Of a stretch of DNA of 32,799 nt, positions 8,227 through 17,396 are shown piece by piece. The DNA lies in the NCBI GenBank assembly GCA_016929575.1, contig JAFGIQ010000291.1, forward strand, positions 1 through 32,799. Direction: 5' to 3'. The stretch's first letter is position 1. Every line of letters begins with the position of its first letter. The DNA comes from a candidate division FCPU426 bacterium (GTDB lineage: Bacteria > Oederibacteriota > JAAXVQ01 > JAUVAV01). The translations under genes and the position numbers were made by a program. The notes below the pieces were generated by a model that ran no database searches, was not told the DNA's origin, and saw only the letters and a program-made list of their open reading frames with translations.

Positions 8227-10515
8227 ATGAGGCGCCTGGGAAGCATTGGTTGGCTTGGGATGGCTTTACTCACTGTAGTGCCGGTTTTTGCATCTCCCGA
8301 CGGCTGGATTTATGACAAACGCCTGATCAACAATGCCGGACAATCCCAGTCTCCCTCCATAACCTGTGATGCCTCAGGCACTTCGATCTATGCAGTTTGG
8401 ACTGACGACCGGTCGGGAAACTGGAATTTGTATTTTTGCCGGAGCCTTGACTCAGGAAAGACATGGTCAGCAGAAAGCCAGCTTACCAATCAACCTGCCG
8501 ATTCGACCTGCCCCTATCTTACCTGGTACACGCCCAACCGGCTTTATCTTACTTGGCTTGATTACCGCGGTGGCTCAGGGGATATATATGCCATCATGAG
8601 CATTGACAACGGCTCAACCTGGACGGATTTGACCGGTGCGATTGGAGCGGCAACCAATGTTTCGGCCAGGTATAATGCCACCATTAATTTCAGCTGTCCC
8701 CGCGCCACGGTCAATGGCTTGGGGATGCATGTGGTATGGGCCGACAATTCATCCGGTTCGGCAAAGATCTATTACAGTAATGTCACCAGCGCCGCTGTGG
8801 TCAGTATTAAGCCAGATTCGGTGGGGGCCACGCTGCCAGCCATTGCCAGCCGGAATTATTCCTGGTTTCCGAGCAATGATTTGTTTTTGGTCTGGGAGGA
8901 AAACAGCGGGCCCAGCAGCAGCATTCTCTTCACCTGGAGCCAAGACGGCGTGACCTGGAATGATAATGCCGGCCTACCCGGGGCGAGCGACATCAGCTAC
9001 AAATGGGGCAGCTGCGCCTCTCGCCGGCCTGACCTATTTGTTTGCGGGGACACGGCTGCGGGGGTGGATGTCACGTTTTTGGATGACCGGCAGGGAACAG
9101 ATCAGGTCTACTGGGAGGCCGGGCGCTTGGGTGGCCCGCAAATTACCTGGGATCGTGGCTTCATGGACTTGGATTGCGCCCCCAATACCATTACTTCAGC
9201 GGCGGTTGGTCCGCAAAACCTCGGAATTTGCCCGAGGGACGGATCACACCAGGGCTTGGTATGGGCTGACAATCGCGACGGAAATTATGAGATTTATTAT
9301 GCAGAGGGCGGGGGCGGGGGCAACATCGCCTTCACGCCGCCGCTGCGGCTGACATCCGATTTGGGGATTTCAATTTTACCGGTTCAGACAGCCAAGGATC
9401 CTTCCAGCCCTGGCATGGCAACATATCATCTGGCATGGGCCGATGACCGCGACGGCAATTTCGAGATTTACTACAAAAGGACCGATTCCATCATGCCGGA
9501 TGCCATAAGTGATTTGGGATCCTCCACGGGAGCAAATCCCGGGGAAGTAAGCCTGATTTGGACCGCACCTGCAGATAATGCCACGTCCAGAGTGGCCCGG
9601 TATGCCATTGCCTATGACGGCGCGGTGATTGATTCGAATATAAAATTCAATGCTGCGGCCAAAGCGCCTCAGAGCATGATCCCGCAAACTTCGGGGCAGG
9701 TGGAAACGTTTACCGTTACTGGTTTGACTGCCGGGAGTTTCTATTATTTTGCCGTGGTTTCCGTGGATGAGGCCGGCAACACCGCCAATGTGTCCAATAG
9801 CCCACAGGCCATGGCCCAAAGTCCATTCACAGCCACAGCGACACTGACCCACTCGCAGACTTTTACCCAGACCGCAACGGTTTCACCCACCGCGACTTTT
9901 TCATCCACCCCCACGCCAACACCTTCGGTTTCAGAAACACCCAGCGCCTCGCCTTCCAATACGATGTCACCCACGCTGACCAGCACGCCCACCAGCACGC
10001 CGACAATGCCGACGCCTTCGGTTACGGAAACATCCAGCGCCTCGCCTTCCAATACAGTTTCACCCACGCTGACCAGCACGCCCACCAGCACGCCGACAAT
10101 GCCAACACCTTCGGTTACGGAAACACCCAGCGCCTCGCCTTCGATTACGGTTTCACCCACGCTGACACCTACGACGACTTGCACTTCCACATACACGGTA
10201 GCTCCTACATTTACGACCACGCCCCTGCATCCATTTTTGGGCGTGGATTTGGGCGGGAGGGCAGTGCTGGCGTTCCCCAACCCGGCCAAGGGATTAATGA
10301 CATTTGTATTTCACCTGGATGAAGCGGCCAGGGTTGAAATCCGGATTTATAATCTTGCCGGCGAACAGGTTGTGAGTTTGACCGATGATTTTCCAGCTGG
10401 CCGGGGGCAGAGCCTGAGATGGGATCTTACAGGCAGGGCTGCGGGAGTGTACCTGGCGCGGATGCTGGTCGATGGAACGGAAAAGTCCAAGCTTAAACTG
10501 GCGGTCGTGAAGTGA
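8227..10515 (+). CDS. Secreted/surface protein: BNR-like repeats, FnIII domain, Thr/Pro/Ser linker, C-terminal FlgD-like Ig/sorting-type domain
   Basis: Signal peptide; repeated 'VWTDDRSGNWNLYF', 'LTWLDYRGGSGDIYA', 'VWADNRDGNYEIYYAEG', 'AWADDRDGNFEIYY'; FnIII-like 'PGEVSLIWTAPADN...TVTGLTAGSFYYFAVVSVDEAGN'; C-terminus 'FPNPAKGLMTFVFHLDEAARVEIRIYNLAGEQV...GVYLARM'. Confidence 0.85.
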   Translation: MRRLGSIGWLGMALLTVVPVFASPDGWIYDKRLINNAGQSQSPSITCDASGTSIYAVWTDDRSGNWNLYFCRSLDSGKTWSAESQLTNQPADSTCPYLTWYTPNRLYLTWLDYRGGSGDIYAIMSIDNGSTWTDLTGAIGAATNVSARYNATINFSCPRATVNGLGMHVVWADNSSGSAKIYYSNVTSAAVVSIKPDSVGATLPAIASRNYSWFPSNDLFLVWEENSGPSSSILFTWSQDGVTWNDNAGLPGASDISYKWGSCASRRPDLFVCGDTAAGVDVTFLDDRQGTDQVYWEAGRLGGPQITWDRGFMDLDCAPNTITSAAVGPQNLGICPRDGSHQGLVWADNRDGNYEIYYAEGGGGGNIAFTPPLRLTSDLGISILPVQTAKDPSSPGMATYHLAWADDRDGNFEIYYKRTDSIMPDAISDLGSSTGANPGEVSLIWTAPADNATSRVARYAIAYDGAVIDSNIKFNAAAKAPQSMIPQTSGQVETFTVTGLTAGSFYYFAVVSVDEAGNTANVSNSPQAMAQSPFTATATLTHSQTFTQTATVSPTATFSSTPTPTPSVSETPSASPSNTMSPTLTSTPTSTPTMPTPSVTETSSASPSNTVSPTLTSTPTSTPTMPTPSVTETPSASPSITVSPTLTPTTTCTSTYTVAPTFTTTPLHPFLGVDLGGRAVLAFPNPAKGLMTFVFHLDEAARVEIRIYNLAGEQVVSLTDDFPAGRGQSLRWDLTGRAAGVYLARMLVDGTEKSKLKLAVVK
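9892..10175 (+). repeat. 93-bp-period in-frame tandem repeat encoding a 31-aa Thr/Pro/Ser linker unit
   Basis: 'tcacccacgctgac' starts at 9967, 10060 and 10153, exactly 93 bp apart; unit SPTLTSTPTSTPTMPTPSVTETxSASPSNTV. Confidence 0.9.
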
Positions 10516-10518
10516 TCT

Positions 10519-10615
10519 GGGACACAATACTTAATAGAACTTTTTTTGTAACTTTCATAAAACCAGGCATTTTTTAGCAAACCTTACGTAAAACGTAAAT
10601 TAAGTATTATGTCCC
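10519..10615. repeat. Family A element, copy 3
   Basis: GGGACACAATACTT (10519-10532) and AAGTATTATGTCCC (10602-10615), one mismatch; interior resembles copy 1 (AATAGAACTTTTTTTGTAACTTTCATAAAA). Confidence 0.75.
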
Positions 10616-10639
10616 AAAAAGCAAGGAGAGGTGCAGACA

Positions 10640-12397
10640 ATGCTAAATGGAGTGAAAGGCGTTTCATCCGGCGAACCGACTCAGCAAAAGCACCTCCGGC
10701 TGTGGCCGGGGGTGGTCATTGTGATTCTGCAATGGCTGATCAGGTTTGGTCTCCCTGTAGTCATGCCAGACGCAAATGGCGCTGCAGCGGCAATGATGAC
10801 CGGGCTTTTGGGTGGGATAGCGATAATGGCTTGGTGGGCCTTTTTCAGCCGGGCGCCGCGTTTCGAGCGCTGGGGGGCGGTTGCCCTCATGATCGTTACA
10901 CTCGCCGCGACATTTTTCATCAATGACACATCGATTCGGACAGGGATGATGGGGCTGATGTTTTTCATGTACGCCGTGCCGCTCGTGAGCCTTGCCTTTG
11001 TCGTTTGGGCAGTGGCTGCCCGGAGTCTGCCTGATACCCCCCGCCGCGTGATCATGGTGGCAGTCATACTGCTTGCATGCGGAGGATGGACCCTCGTGCG
11101 ATCCGAAGGAATTACCAGCGACGCTGGTGCGGATCTTACTTGGCGGTGGGCCCCTACTGCGGAAGAGCAGCTCTTGGCCACAAGCAGTGACGAGCCGGAA
11201 ACACTTGAGCCAGCAACCGATGCCAATGGCGCAGGTGTCAATTGGCCGGGTTTTCGCGGCCCCAACCGCGACAGCATTTTACATGGAACGAATATTGCGA
11301 CCGATTGGTCCGCTTCACCGCCGGAGAAGCTGTGGTCCAGAAAGATTGGTCCGGGCTGCTCATCATTTGCAGTGAAAGGATCTTTGCTCTATACCCAGGA
11401 GCAGCGCGGGAAATACGAGGTTGTTTCCTGTTATAACCTCAACACCGGCAAGCCGGTATGGAAACACCGCGACCAGGAGCGGTTCTGGGACTCTCATGCT
11501 GGCGCCGGGCCGCGTTCCACGCCGACTTTGTATAACGGCCGTGTATTTACATTTGGCCCTACCGGGGTTTTAAATGTACTTGATGAACAAGACGGATCCG
11601 TGGTGTGGTCGCGCCAGGTGGGCGTTGAAAACAAGGTGGATATCCCGGCCTGGGCGCTCACCAGCTCTCCTTTGGCAGTCGATGACAAGGTTATTATTGC
11701 CGTGGAGGGCATGCTGTTGGCGTATGACTGTGCTACTGGTGAGCCGCGCTGGCGCGGACCCAACGGCGGCAAAAGCTATAGCTCGCCACAGCTCTTGACC
11801 ATCGACGGAGTCGAACAGGTGCTGCTGATGAGTTCAGCCGGAGCAGTCGGTGTAAACGCGGCTGATGGTTCAGTGCTATGGGAGTACAAGTGGCCGAAGG
11901 GCGAGCGTATTGTGCAGCCGGCTTTGATGGAAAACGGCAGTCTTTTGGTCAGCTCAGGCGAGGGCATGGCCATACGCCGCGTAGCAATATCGCTGGGACC
12001 AGACGGTTGGATCACGGAAGAGAAATGGACATCCACGGACATAAAGCCCTACTTCAATGATATTGTTATACACAAAGGTCATGTGTATGGATTTGATGCT
12101 CCTGCTCTGGTGAGCATTAATGCCGAGGACGGCACGCTGAAGTGGCGGGGCGGACGCTATGGCGGCGGCCAGCTCATGCTATTGGCTGATCAGGATTTAT
12201 TCATTGTGATTTCCGAACAAGGCGAGCTGGCATTGGTCAAGGCCGAGCCTGAAAAGTTCACCGAACTTGCCCGCATCCAGGGAATCAAGGGCAGGGTCTG
12301 GAACCATCCGGCGCTGGTGAATGATATCCTGCTGGTTCGCAATAGTAAAGAGATGGTGGCTTACCGGTTGGCTGTGGGGGCGGAGACAAAAAATTAA
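10640..12397 (+). CDS. PQQ-like beta-propeller repeat membrane protein (BamB-like repeats, N-terminal TM helices)
   Basis: N-terminal hydrophobic segments, then repeats such as 'CYNLNTGKPVWKHRDQ', 'VLDEQDGSVVWSRQVG', 'AYDCATGEPRWRGPNGGKSYSSP', 'VNAADGSVLWEYKWPKG'. ATG at 10640 follows aaggagagg. Confidence 0.85.
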   Translation: MLNGVKGVSSGEPTQQKHLRLWPGVVIVILQWLIRFGLPVVMPDANGAAAAMMTGLLGGIAIMAWWAFFSRAPRFERWGAVALMIVTLAATFFINDTSIRTGMMGLMFFMYAVPLVSLAFVVWAVAARSLPDTPRRVIMVAVILLACGGWTLVRSEGITSDAGADLTWRWAPTAEEQLLATSSDEPETLEPATDANGAGVNWPGFRGPNRDSILHGTNIATDWSASPPEKLWSRKIGPGCSSFAVKGSLLYTQEQRGKYEVVSCYNLNTGKPVWKHRDQERFWDSHAGAGPRSTPTLYNGRVFTFGPTGVLNVLDEQDGSVVWSRQVGVENKVDIPAWALTSSPLAVDDKVIIAVEGMLLAYDCATGEPRWRGPNGGKSYSSPQLLTIDGVEQVLLMSSAGAVGVNAADGSVLWEYKWPKGERIVQPALMENGSLLVSSGEGMAIRRVAISLGPDGWITEEKWTSTDIKPYFNDIVIHKGHVYGFDAPALVSINAEDGTLKWRGGRYGGGQLMLLADQDLFIVISEQGELALVKAEPEKFTELARIQGIKGRVWNHPALVNDILLVRNSKEMVAYRLAVGAETKN

Positions 12398-12508
12398 AAT
12401 GACTGATTCTTACAACCACGAAGAGTTTTACGGGTCTGAACGGGGGTTATTCTCGTATTTTAACTTCTTCACTCTGTTCACGGCAGGAAAAACATAGGGG
12501 GAATAGTG

Positions 12509-13177
12509 ATGAGAATGAAGAAAATATTTTTACTTGTTGCAGGGGCAATGGTAGTCATATTTATGGGATTATTTGGAGTCTTATATCAGTTTGCCGCCGC
12601 CACCAAAGGAACGCCCATTCCCGCCTATCAGACGGATAAAGCCGCATTGTTGGTTATTGACATTCAAAAAGATTTGACGGAAAAGGATGGAAAGCATCCC
12701 TTGAATCTCGCCCAAACAGATGCCATGATCCCGGTCGTTAATTCCCTGATTAAAATTGCAGAAGAAAATGATTGGCTGGTGATTTATATTACCCATGAAT
12801 ATCGTAAAAACTCAATATTACGTTTGGTCACCAGGGATATTTTGCTGGAGGGAATGCCGGGTGCAAATATGGATCCCCGGATATTGACAGTCAGCCAGAA
12901 TCATTTTGTCAAGCATAGGATGGATGCTTTTACCAATAGTGATTTTGACGCTTTTTTACGGAAAAACGAGGTAAACCAACTGGTTCTGACCGGTATGGCA
13001 GCAGAGGCCTGTGTGGACCGGACTTGCCAAGGAGCTATAAACAGAGAATACGGCGTCAAGATAGTCCGCAATGCTGTTGCCGGAGAGTCGGATGAATCCC
13101 GGGAAGTGAAAATCAGGGACTATGAAAAGTATGGGGCGAAAATTGTATATGCTGAGGAACTCCTTCACACCCAGTAA
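12509..13177 (+). CDS. Isochorismatase-family cysteine hydrolase with N-terminal membrane segment
   Basis: LLVIDIQKDLT, VKHRMDAFTNSDFDAFLR and LVLTGMAAEACVDRTCQGA give the D/K/C triad context. Confidence 0.85.
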   Translation: MRMKKIFLLVAGAMVVIFMGLFGVLYQFAAATKGTPIPAYQTDKAALLVIDIQKDLTEKDGKHPLNLAQTDAMIPVVNSLIKIAEENDWLVIYITHEYRKNSILRLVTRDILLEGMPGANMDPRILTVSQNHFVKHRMDAFTNSDFDAFLRKNEVNQLVLTGMAAEACVDRTCQGAINREYGVKIVRNAVAGESDESREVKIRDYEKYGAKIVYAEELLHTQ

Positions 13178-13214
13178 AAACGGGCCATCCCTTGTGTCCG
13201 GTGATCCGGAGGCA

Positions 13215-13256
13215 GGAACCACAATACACATGATGCTCGAATAAGTATGGTGGCCC
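13215..13256. repeat. Degenerate short family A element
   Basis: GGAACCACAATACACAT (13215-13231) and AATAAGTATGGTGGCCC (13240-13256) resemble both family A termini. Confidence 0.4.
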
Positions 13257-13263
13257 GGAAAAA

Positions 13264-14952
13264 CTACTGTTGCCGGTTTAAAGCACTGATTACTGCTTTG
13301 ACTGCGGCCGTGCTTATGCTGTGGTCAATGCCGACGCCAAAAAATGAACGATTGCCATCGGCGCAAATTTGCACATAGGCCACTGCTTCAGCATCCGACC
13401 CGGACTTGAGGGCGTGCTCACTGTAATGAAGCAATGCGAAAGTTCCGAATCCCCGGCAATTAAGCCCGTTCATCAAAGCGTCCACCGGACCGTTTCCTTG
13501 CGCTTGGATGTGATGACGTTTGCCATGAACCAACATGTCGGCAGCGACGGACGTGGTCTCGCTACTTCCGTGATCTTCGGCAGGCCGGGAATGCACTGTG
13601 AATGATTCCAGGCAATAGGGCTTGTTTGTGGCCAAGTAGGCATCACGGAAACAGTTGAAAACTTCCTGAGAGGAAATTTCATTCCCCGACGCTTCAGTGC
13701 GCGCTTGGACGATTTGACCGAATTCGGGCTGCATATTTTTGGGAAGGGAAAACCCCCAGTCTTTTTCCAGGATAAACGCCGCGCCGCCTTTCCCGGACTG
13801 GCTGTTGATGCGGATGATGGATTCATAACTGCGGCCCACATCACGCGGATCAATGGGCAGATAGGGTACCTCCCACTTTGCACCATCCCCCTTGCTTTGC
13901 TGGGCCTTCATCCCCTTGTGAATGGCATCCTGGTGGGAACCTGAAAAAGCTGTGTAAACCAGGGCACCGGCATACGGGTGGCGGTCCGGGACAGGCATGC
14001 GGGTATATTTCTCATAGGCAGACTTGATCGTATCAATGCAGGAGAAATCCAATTCAGGATCCACTCCCTGGCTGAACAGATTCAAGGCCAGTGTGATCAA
14101 GTCCGCATTGCCGGTACGCTCGCCGTTTCCGAACAGGGTGCCCTCGACGCGTTGCGCTCCGGCTAAAAGTGCCAGTTCAGCCGCAGCCACGGCTGTTCCG
14201 CGGTCATTGTGGGTATGCACGCTCAGGATGGCTGCATCCGGCTGGCCCAAATGCCGGCCAAACCATTCAATCCGGTCAGCATACACATTGGGCGTGCTCA
14301 TTTCCACAGTGGCAGGGAGGTTGATGATCATGGGATCGTTTTTATCCGGCTGCCAGATGTCCATGACCGCCCGGCAGATATCCAGGCCAAAGTCCAGCTC
14401 GGTGCCGGTAAAACTTTCCGGAGAATACTCCAGCTGCACCGTGGTTCCAGGAAGCGTATTCCGCATGTTTTTTATGCAGGACGCACCCTCCTTGGCCATG
14501 CGCACGACCTGCTGTTTGTCCAGGTTGAATACGACCCGGCGCTGCAGCGCGGAGGTTGAGTGGTACAAATGCACAATAACCCGCTTGGCGCCCTGCAAGG
14601 CGGAAAAAGTTTTTTCGATCATGGGAAGGCGTGCAGGAGTCAATACCTGGATGACCACATCTTCAGGAATGCGTTTTTCCTCTATTAAACTGCGGATGAA
14701 GCCGTACTCCACGGTGGATGCGGCCGGAAACCCGACTTCTATTTCCTTGAAGCCGATGGACAGCAGCAACTCGAACATGGCGGTTTTTTCCGCCAGCTTC
14801 ATGGGTGTGCGCAGGGCCTGATTGCCGTCGCGCAGATCCACACTGCACCAGATCGGCGCCTGCCGTATGGTTCGGTCCGGCCAGGTCCGTTGGCTTAAGG
14901 CGACAACCGGGTAGGGGGAATAACGGTGATAAGGCATATGTTTCTTTTTCAT
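13264..14952 (-). CDS. leuA: 2-isopropylmalate synthase
   Basis: CSVDLRDGNQAL, IEVGFPAASTVEYGFIR, LSVHTHNDRGTAVAAAELALLAGAQRVEGTLFGNGERTGNADL, FSGSHQDAIHKG. Start set at the ATG at 14952 (MKKKHMPYHRY), preceded by AGGAGG; the longer ORF to 15033 crosses an intrinsic terminator. Confidence 0.93.
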   Translation of the reverse strand: MKKKHMPYHRYSPYPVVALSQRTWPDRTIRQAPIWCSVDLRDGNQALRTPMKLAEKTAMFELLLSIGFKEIEVGFPAASTVEYGFIRSLIEEKRIPEDVVIQVLTPARLPMIEKTFSALQGAKRVIVHLYHSTSALQRRVVFNLDKQQVVRMAKEGASCIKNMRNTLPGTTVQLEYSPESFTGTELDFGLDICRAVMDIWQPDKNDPMIINLPATVEMSTPNVYADRIEWFGRHLGQPDAAILSVHTHNDRGTAVAAAELALLAGAQRVEGTLFGNGERTGNADLITLALNLFSQGVDPELDFSCIDTIKSAYEKYTRMPVPDRHPYAGALVYTAFSGSHQDAIHKGMKAQQSKGDGAKWEVPYLPIDPRDVGRSYESIIRINSQSGKGGAAFILEKDWGFSLPKNMQPEFGQIVQARTEASGNEISSQEVFNCFRDAYLATNKPYCLESFTVHSRPAEDHGSSETTSVAADMLVHGKRHHIQAQGNGPVDALMNGLNCRGFGTFALLHYSEHALKSGSDAEAVAYVQICADGNRSFFGVGIDHSISTAAVKAVISALNRQQ

Positions 14953-15005
14953 GGCTGCAATCCTCCTCGGAATCAGCCGCGCCGCGGGCAAGGCCGGCAG
15001 CCGTA

Positions 15006-15046
15006 GAAAAAGAAAAAGCCACCAGCCTCGCAAGAGACGGTGGCTT
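15006..15046 (-). terminator. Intrinsic terminator (attenuator) in the leuA leader
   Basis: On the minus strand: AAGCCACC-gtctcttgcgaggct-GGTGGCTT followed by TTTCTTTTT; 8-bp perfect stem plus T-tract. Confidence 0.85.
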
Positions 15047-15065
15047 GGGTTTGTTCTATTCGCTC

Positions 15066-15152
15066 TTAGCGCACACCGCTCCCGTGGCTTGGTCCCAGAA
15101 GGGACAAGCTAAGCCCCAGCAGCAAGTTGTGCAGCAACGCATGCATGATCAT
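15066..15152 (-). CDS. Leucine-rich leader peptide (leuL-type), MIMHALLHNLLLGLSLSLLGPSHGSGVR, or starting at MHALL (15146)
   Basis: 9 Leu codons clustered upstream of the leuA attenuator terminator; stop at 15066-15068, followed by the terminator hairpin. Confidence 0.8.
   Translation of the reverse strand: MIMHALLHNLLLGLSLSLLGPSHGSGVR
15087..15109 (-). promoter_or_regulatory. Leader hairpin (1:2) overlapping the Leu codons
   Basis: Minus strand GCTTGTCCC-ttct-GGGACCAAGC, one-nt bulge; overlaps the 3' end of the leader peptide ORF. Confidence 0.6.
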
Positions 15153-15161
15153 AGTGCTGAT

Positions 15162-15190
15162 AGTATAGCACTGCACGGCGGATTTGTCAA
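15162..15190 (-). promoter_or_regulatory. Sigma-70-type promoter of the leuA leader
   Basis: Minus strand TTGACA (15190-15185), 17-bp spacer, TATACT (15167-15162). Confidence 0.75.
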
Positions 15191-15351
15191 ATGGATGAAA
15201 GTCAAGGAGGATAAAACCGTGCAATGTAAAAAAACAGAATAGGGATTGCATCCCCAATTCGTGCCTGCTAAAAGGGAGGCGGTTTTTGTCAAAATGTGAT
15301 ATTCTTACAAAAAAGCTGTATGAATATTTCCATGTCAATATGGAGGGTGGG

Positions 15352-15783
15352 ATGACACGTTTGCAAAGATCGGTTCTGGTCAGTTGTGTTTTGCTGGCGG
15401 GTGTGGTGCTGGCGGCAATTTTAGGCCACGAAAAAGCCGAAAAACTCCTCGCCGCCTCGGCTGTGCATGAATTGGTGGGGTTGATGGTGGCCGGCGGGAT
15501 GGCTTTGCACTTGGGATTATACTGGCAGCAAGTCCGCAAATCTCCGGCAGGAGCAGCCAGGAAGGTTTTTATGCTGCTGAGCAAGCTGATATGTGTGTTG
15601 GTAATTTTGTCCGTGCTCAGCGGCATCATTATCTCCCCGCAGCTTGGATTTGGGGCCATGCATACCCCTTGGCGGGCAGTGCATCATCTGGTCCCCAAAT
15701 TGGCGCTGATCCTGATACTGGTGCATGTTGTTTGGAATGCAAAAAAATTAAAAAATGTTATCTTGTCTGTGATGAAAAGATAA
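15352..15783 (+). CDS. DUF4405-like/cytochrome b-like small membrane protein
   Basis: Four hydrophobic segments with conserved-looking His (AVHELVGL, ALHLGLYW, WRAVHHLVPKL, LVHVVW). ORF is open from 15286; the ATG at 15352 has a GGAGG upstream. Confidence 0.6.
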   Translation: MTRLQRSVLVSCVLLAGVVLAAILGHEKAEKLLAASAVHELVGLMVAGGMALHLGLYWQQVRKSPAGAARKVFMLLSKLICVLVILSVLSGIIISPQLGFGAMHTPWRAVHHLVPKLALILILVHVVWNAKKLKNVILSVMKR

Positions 15784-15952
15784 ATATGCACTGAGTATTG
15801 CGCTCCGGGATCTGGGAAACAATGGCGAAAAAAGAGCAGGGTATTAAAGGCCGGAAGTTTTTCTGCGTGGTTGTGTCGCACGCGGAAGGCATTGGCCCTG
15901 CGGGGCCTCATGCTCCGCCTTTATATGATGCCGGTATTGATCCTCAATTATT

Positions 15953-16552
15953 ATGATACTAAGCGCTACCGCGTGCATAATATGTTTTAATGAAAACAAA
16001 CGAAGCAAACAGAAGGATGAATGCCCCGTGCCCAAATCACATGCAGAACACAGGATACCCGACCAGCGCAAGGCTGCGGTATGCGGACTGTTTTGCCCGG
16101 CTTGCACATTGTACATCGGGACCCAGGAAGATCCGGAACGGTTGAAACGACTGGCACAAGGCTTTGGGCGGCCGGTGGCGGAGGTTGCGTGCGACGGCTG
16201 CCGGGCGGAAAGAAGATGCTGGTATTGCCGGGCGTGTGCATTGGCCGCCTGTGCTGCAAAGCGGAATATAGAATATTGCGATGCGTGCGGGGAGTATCCA
16301 TGCCAAAACTTACGGCAATTCCAGGCTGCGCGCCCGCACCGCGCCGAACTCTGGGGCAATCTGGCGCGCATAAGGGAAGTGGGATATGAGACCTGGTATC
16401 AGGAGCAGTTGCAGCACTACTCCTGCCCGGAATGCCAGACGATCAATTCAGCCTACGACCTGGCCTGCAGGAATTGCGGGAATACTCCCGGCAGCGAATA
16501 CGCGGCCAGGCACAGGCGCCTGATTGAAGAATACCAACGGAAAGATACATGA
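15953..16552 (+). CDS. DUF3795 domain-containing protein (second copy)
   Basis: 'AAVCGLFCPACTLYIG...CDGCRAERRCWYC..CALAACAAKRNIEYCDACGEYPCQNLRQFQAARPHR'. True start may be GTG at 16028. Confidence 0.75.
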   Translation: MILSATACIICFNENKRSKQKDECPVPKSHAEHRIPDQRKAAVCGLFCPACTLYIGTQEDPERLKRLAQGFGRPVAEVACDGCRAERRCWYCRACALAACAAKRNIEYCDACGEYPCQNLRQFQAARPHRAELWGNLARIREVGYETWYQEQLQHYSCPECQTINSAYDLACRNCGNTPGSEYAARHRRLIEEYQRKDT

Positions 16553-16867
16553 TAAGCGGCGGAGAAGAGGCGGCATGGTATTTCGGGGTCAGCCCCCGCA
16601 TCTTGCGGTCACGAGGGATGGTGCCTACTTTGAAAAATATTGATGGGATTCAAAAAACAGGCGGCCAACAAGGAAAAAAGGAAAATATCCGTGATTTAGT
16701 CATTTATAAAAAGCCCAGAAGTGATAGAATCGTCAATGATCCGGTTTATGCCGCTTATCATTCCTGTCTATTTGCCGAAGATGATAGTAAAGCCCGGAAG
16801 GGGGGCGGGTTGACGGAGCACGCTGCTGCCGGAGGTGGTTTGTTTAATTCGGGAGAAAAATAATAGA

Positions 16868-17050
16868 ATGATCCAGAACCGGCAAACCCGCGTGCGATCT
16901 GAAAATGCTGCGCGGAATATGATGCTTAAAGGCAATGTCAATAAAACCATAGTGTTCATTCCTGATCAGGAATATAAAAACGCTGTCCAGACAGAGAGAA
17001 AGCAGGTGATGCTCGACACCCTCAAAGGGTTGTTAAAACCCAAAGAATAA
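16868..17050 (+). CDS. Possible small protein of unknown function
   Basis: Short ORF MIQNRQTRVRSENAARNMMLKGNVNKTIVFIPDQEYKNAVQTERKQVMLDTLKGLLKPKE in an otherwise empty region; no recognised family. Confidence 0.3.
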   Translation: MIQNRQTRVRSENAARNMMLKGNVNKTIVFIPDQEYKNAVQTERKQVMLDTLKGLLKPKE

Positions 17051-17396
17051 TCGCCCGTAAAAGGGGATGTTGACTGTAACCGAAAACGAAGTCATGTGGA
17101 CGGTTTATATCATGCCCCGCCAGAAAAAAATGGAGAGATGTGCTTGCCACGTGTCCCCGCTTTTTCAAAGCAATGGAAGAATAAATAACAGAAAACCATT
17201 GCGGTCAATCGCCGGTTGAACCATTATCTGCTGCAAGAAGTTGCCGTATAAAACGCAGCGAGCAGAGCGCAATACTTTACTAAAAATTGTTCGGGGTTGC
17301 CTCGAAAGAACAGGATGCCATGCATTGTAACCAAAAAGCCCCAATCAGTAGTTATATCCCCGGAATCCCGCGGGAAAATCACAGCTGTCGGAAAAG

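Noticed and set aside
9892-10175. CRISPR-like periodic repeat
   Set aside because: Repeats are contiguous and in-frame coding, without unique spacers; no cas genes nearby.
9744-10289. Antisense ORF of 181 aa (Val/Gly/Glu repeats)
   Set aside because: Mirror of the Thr/Pro/Ser tandem repeat of the sense gene; low-complexity artefact.
14953-15033. N-terminal extension of leuA (MRGWWLFLFLRLPALPAARLIPRRIAA)
   Set aside because: It crosses the attenuator terminator and T-tract; the ATG at 14952 has an AGGAGG SD and begins the normal LeuA-like sequence.
15793-17277. Mobile unit bounded by AGTATTGCGCTC and GAGCGCAATACT
   Set aside because: The ends face outward relative to the intact family A copies, so they are more likely remnants of two separate elements.
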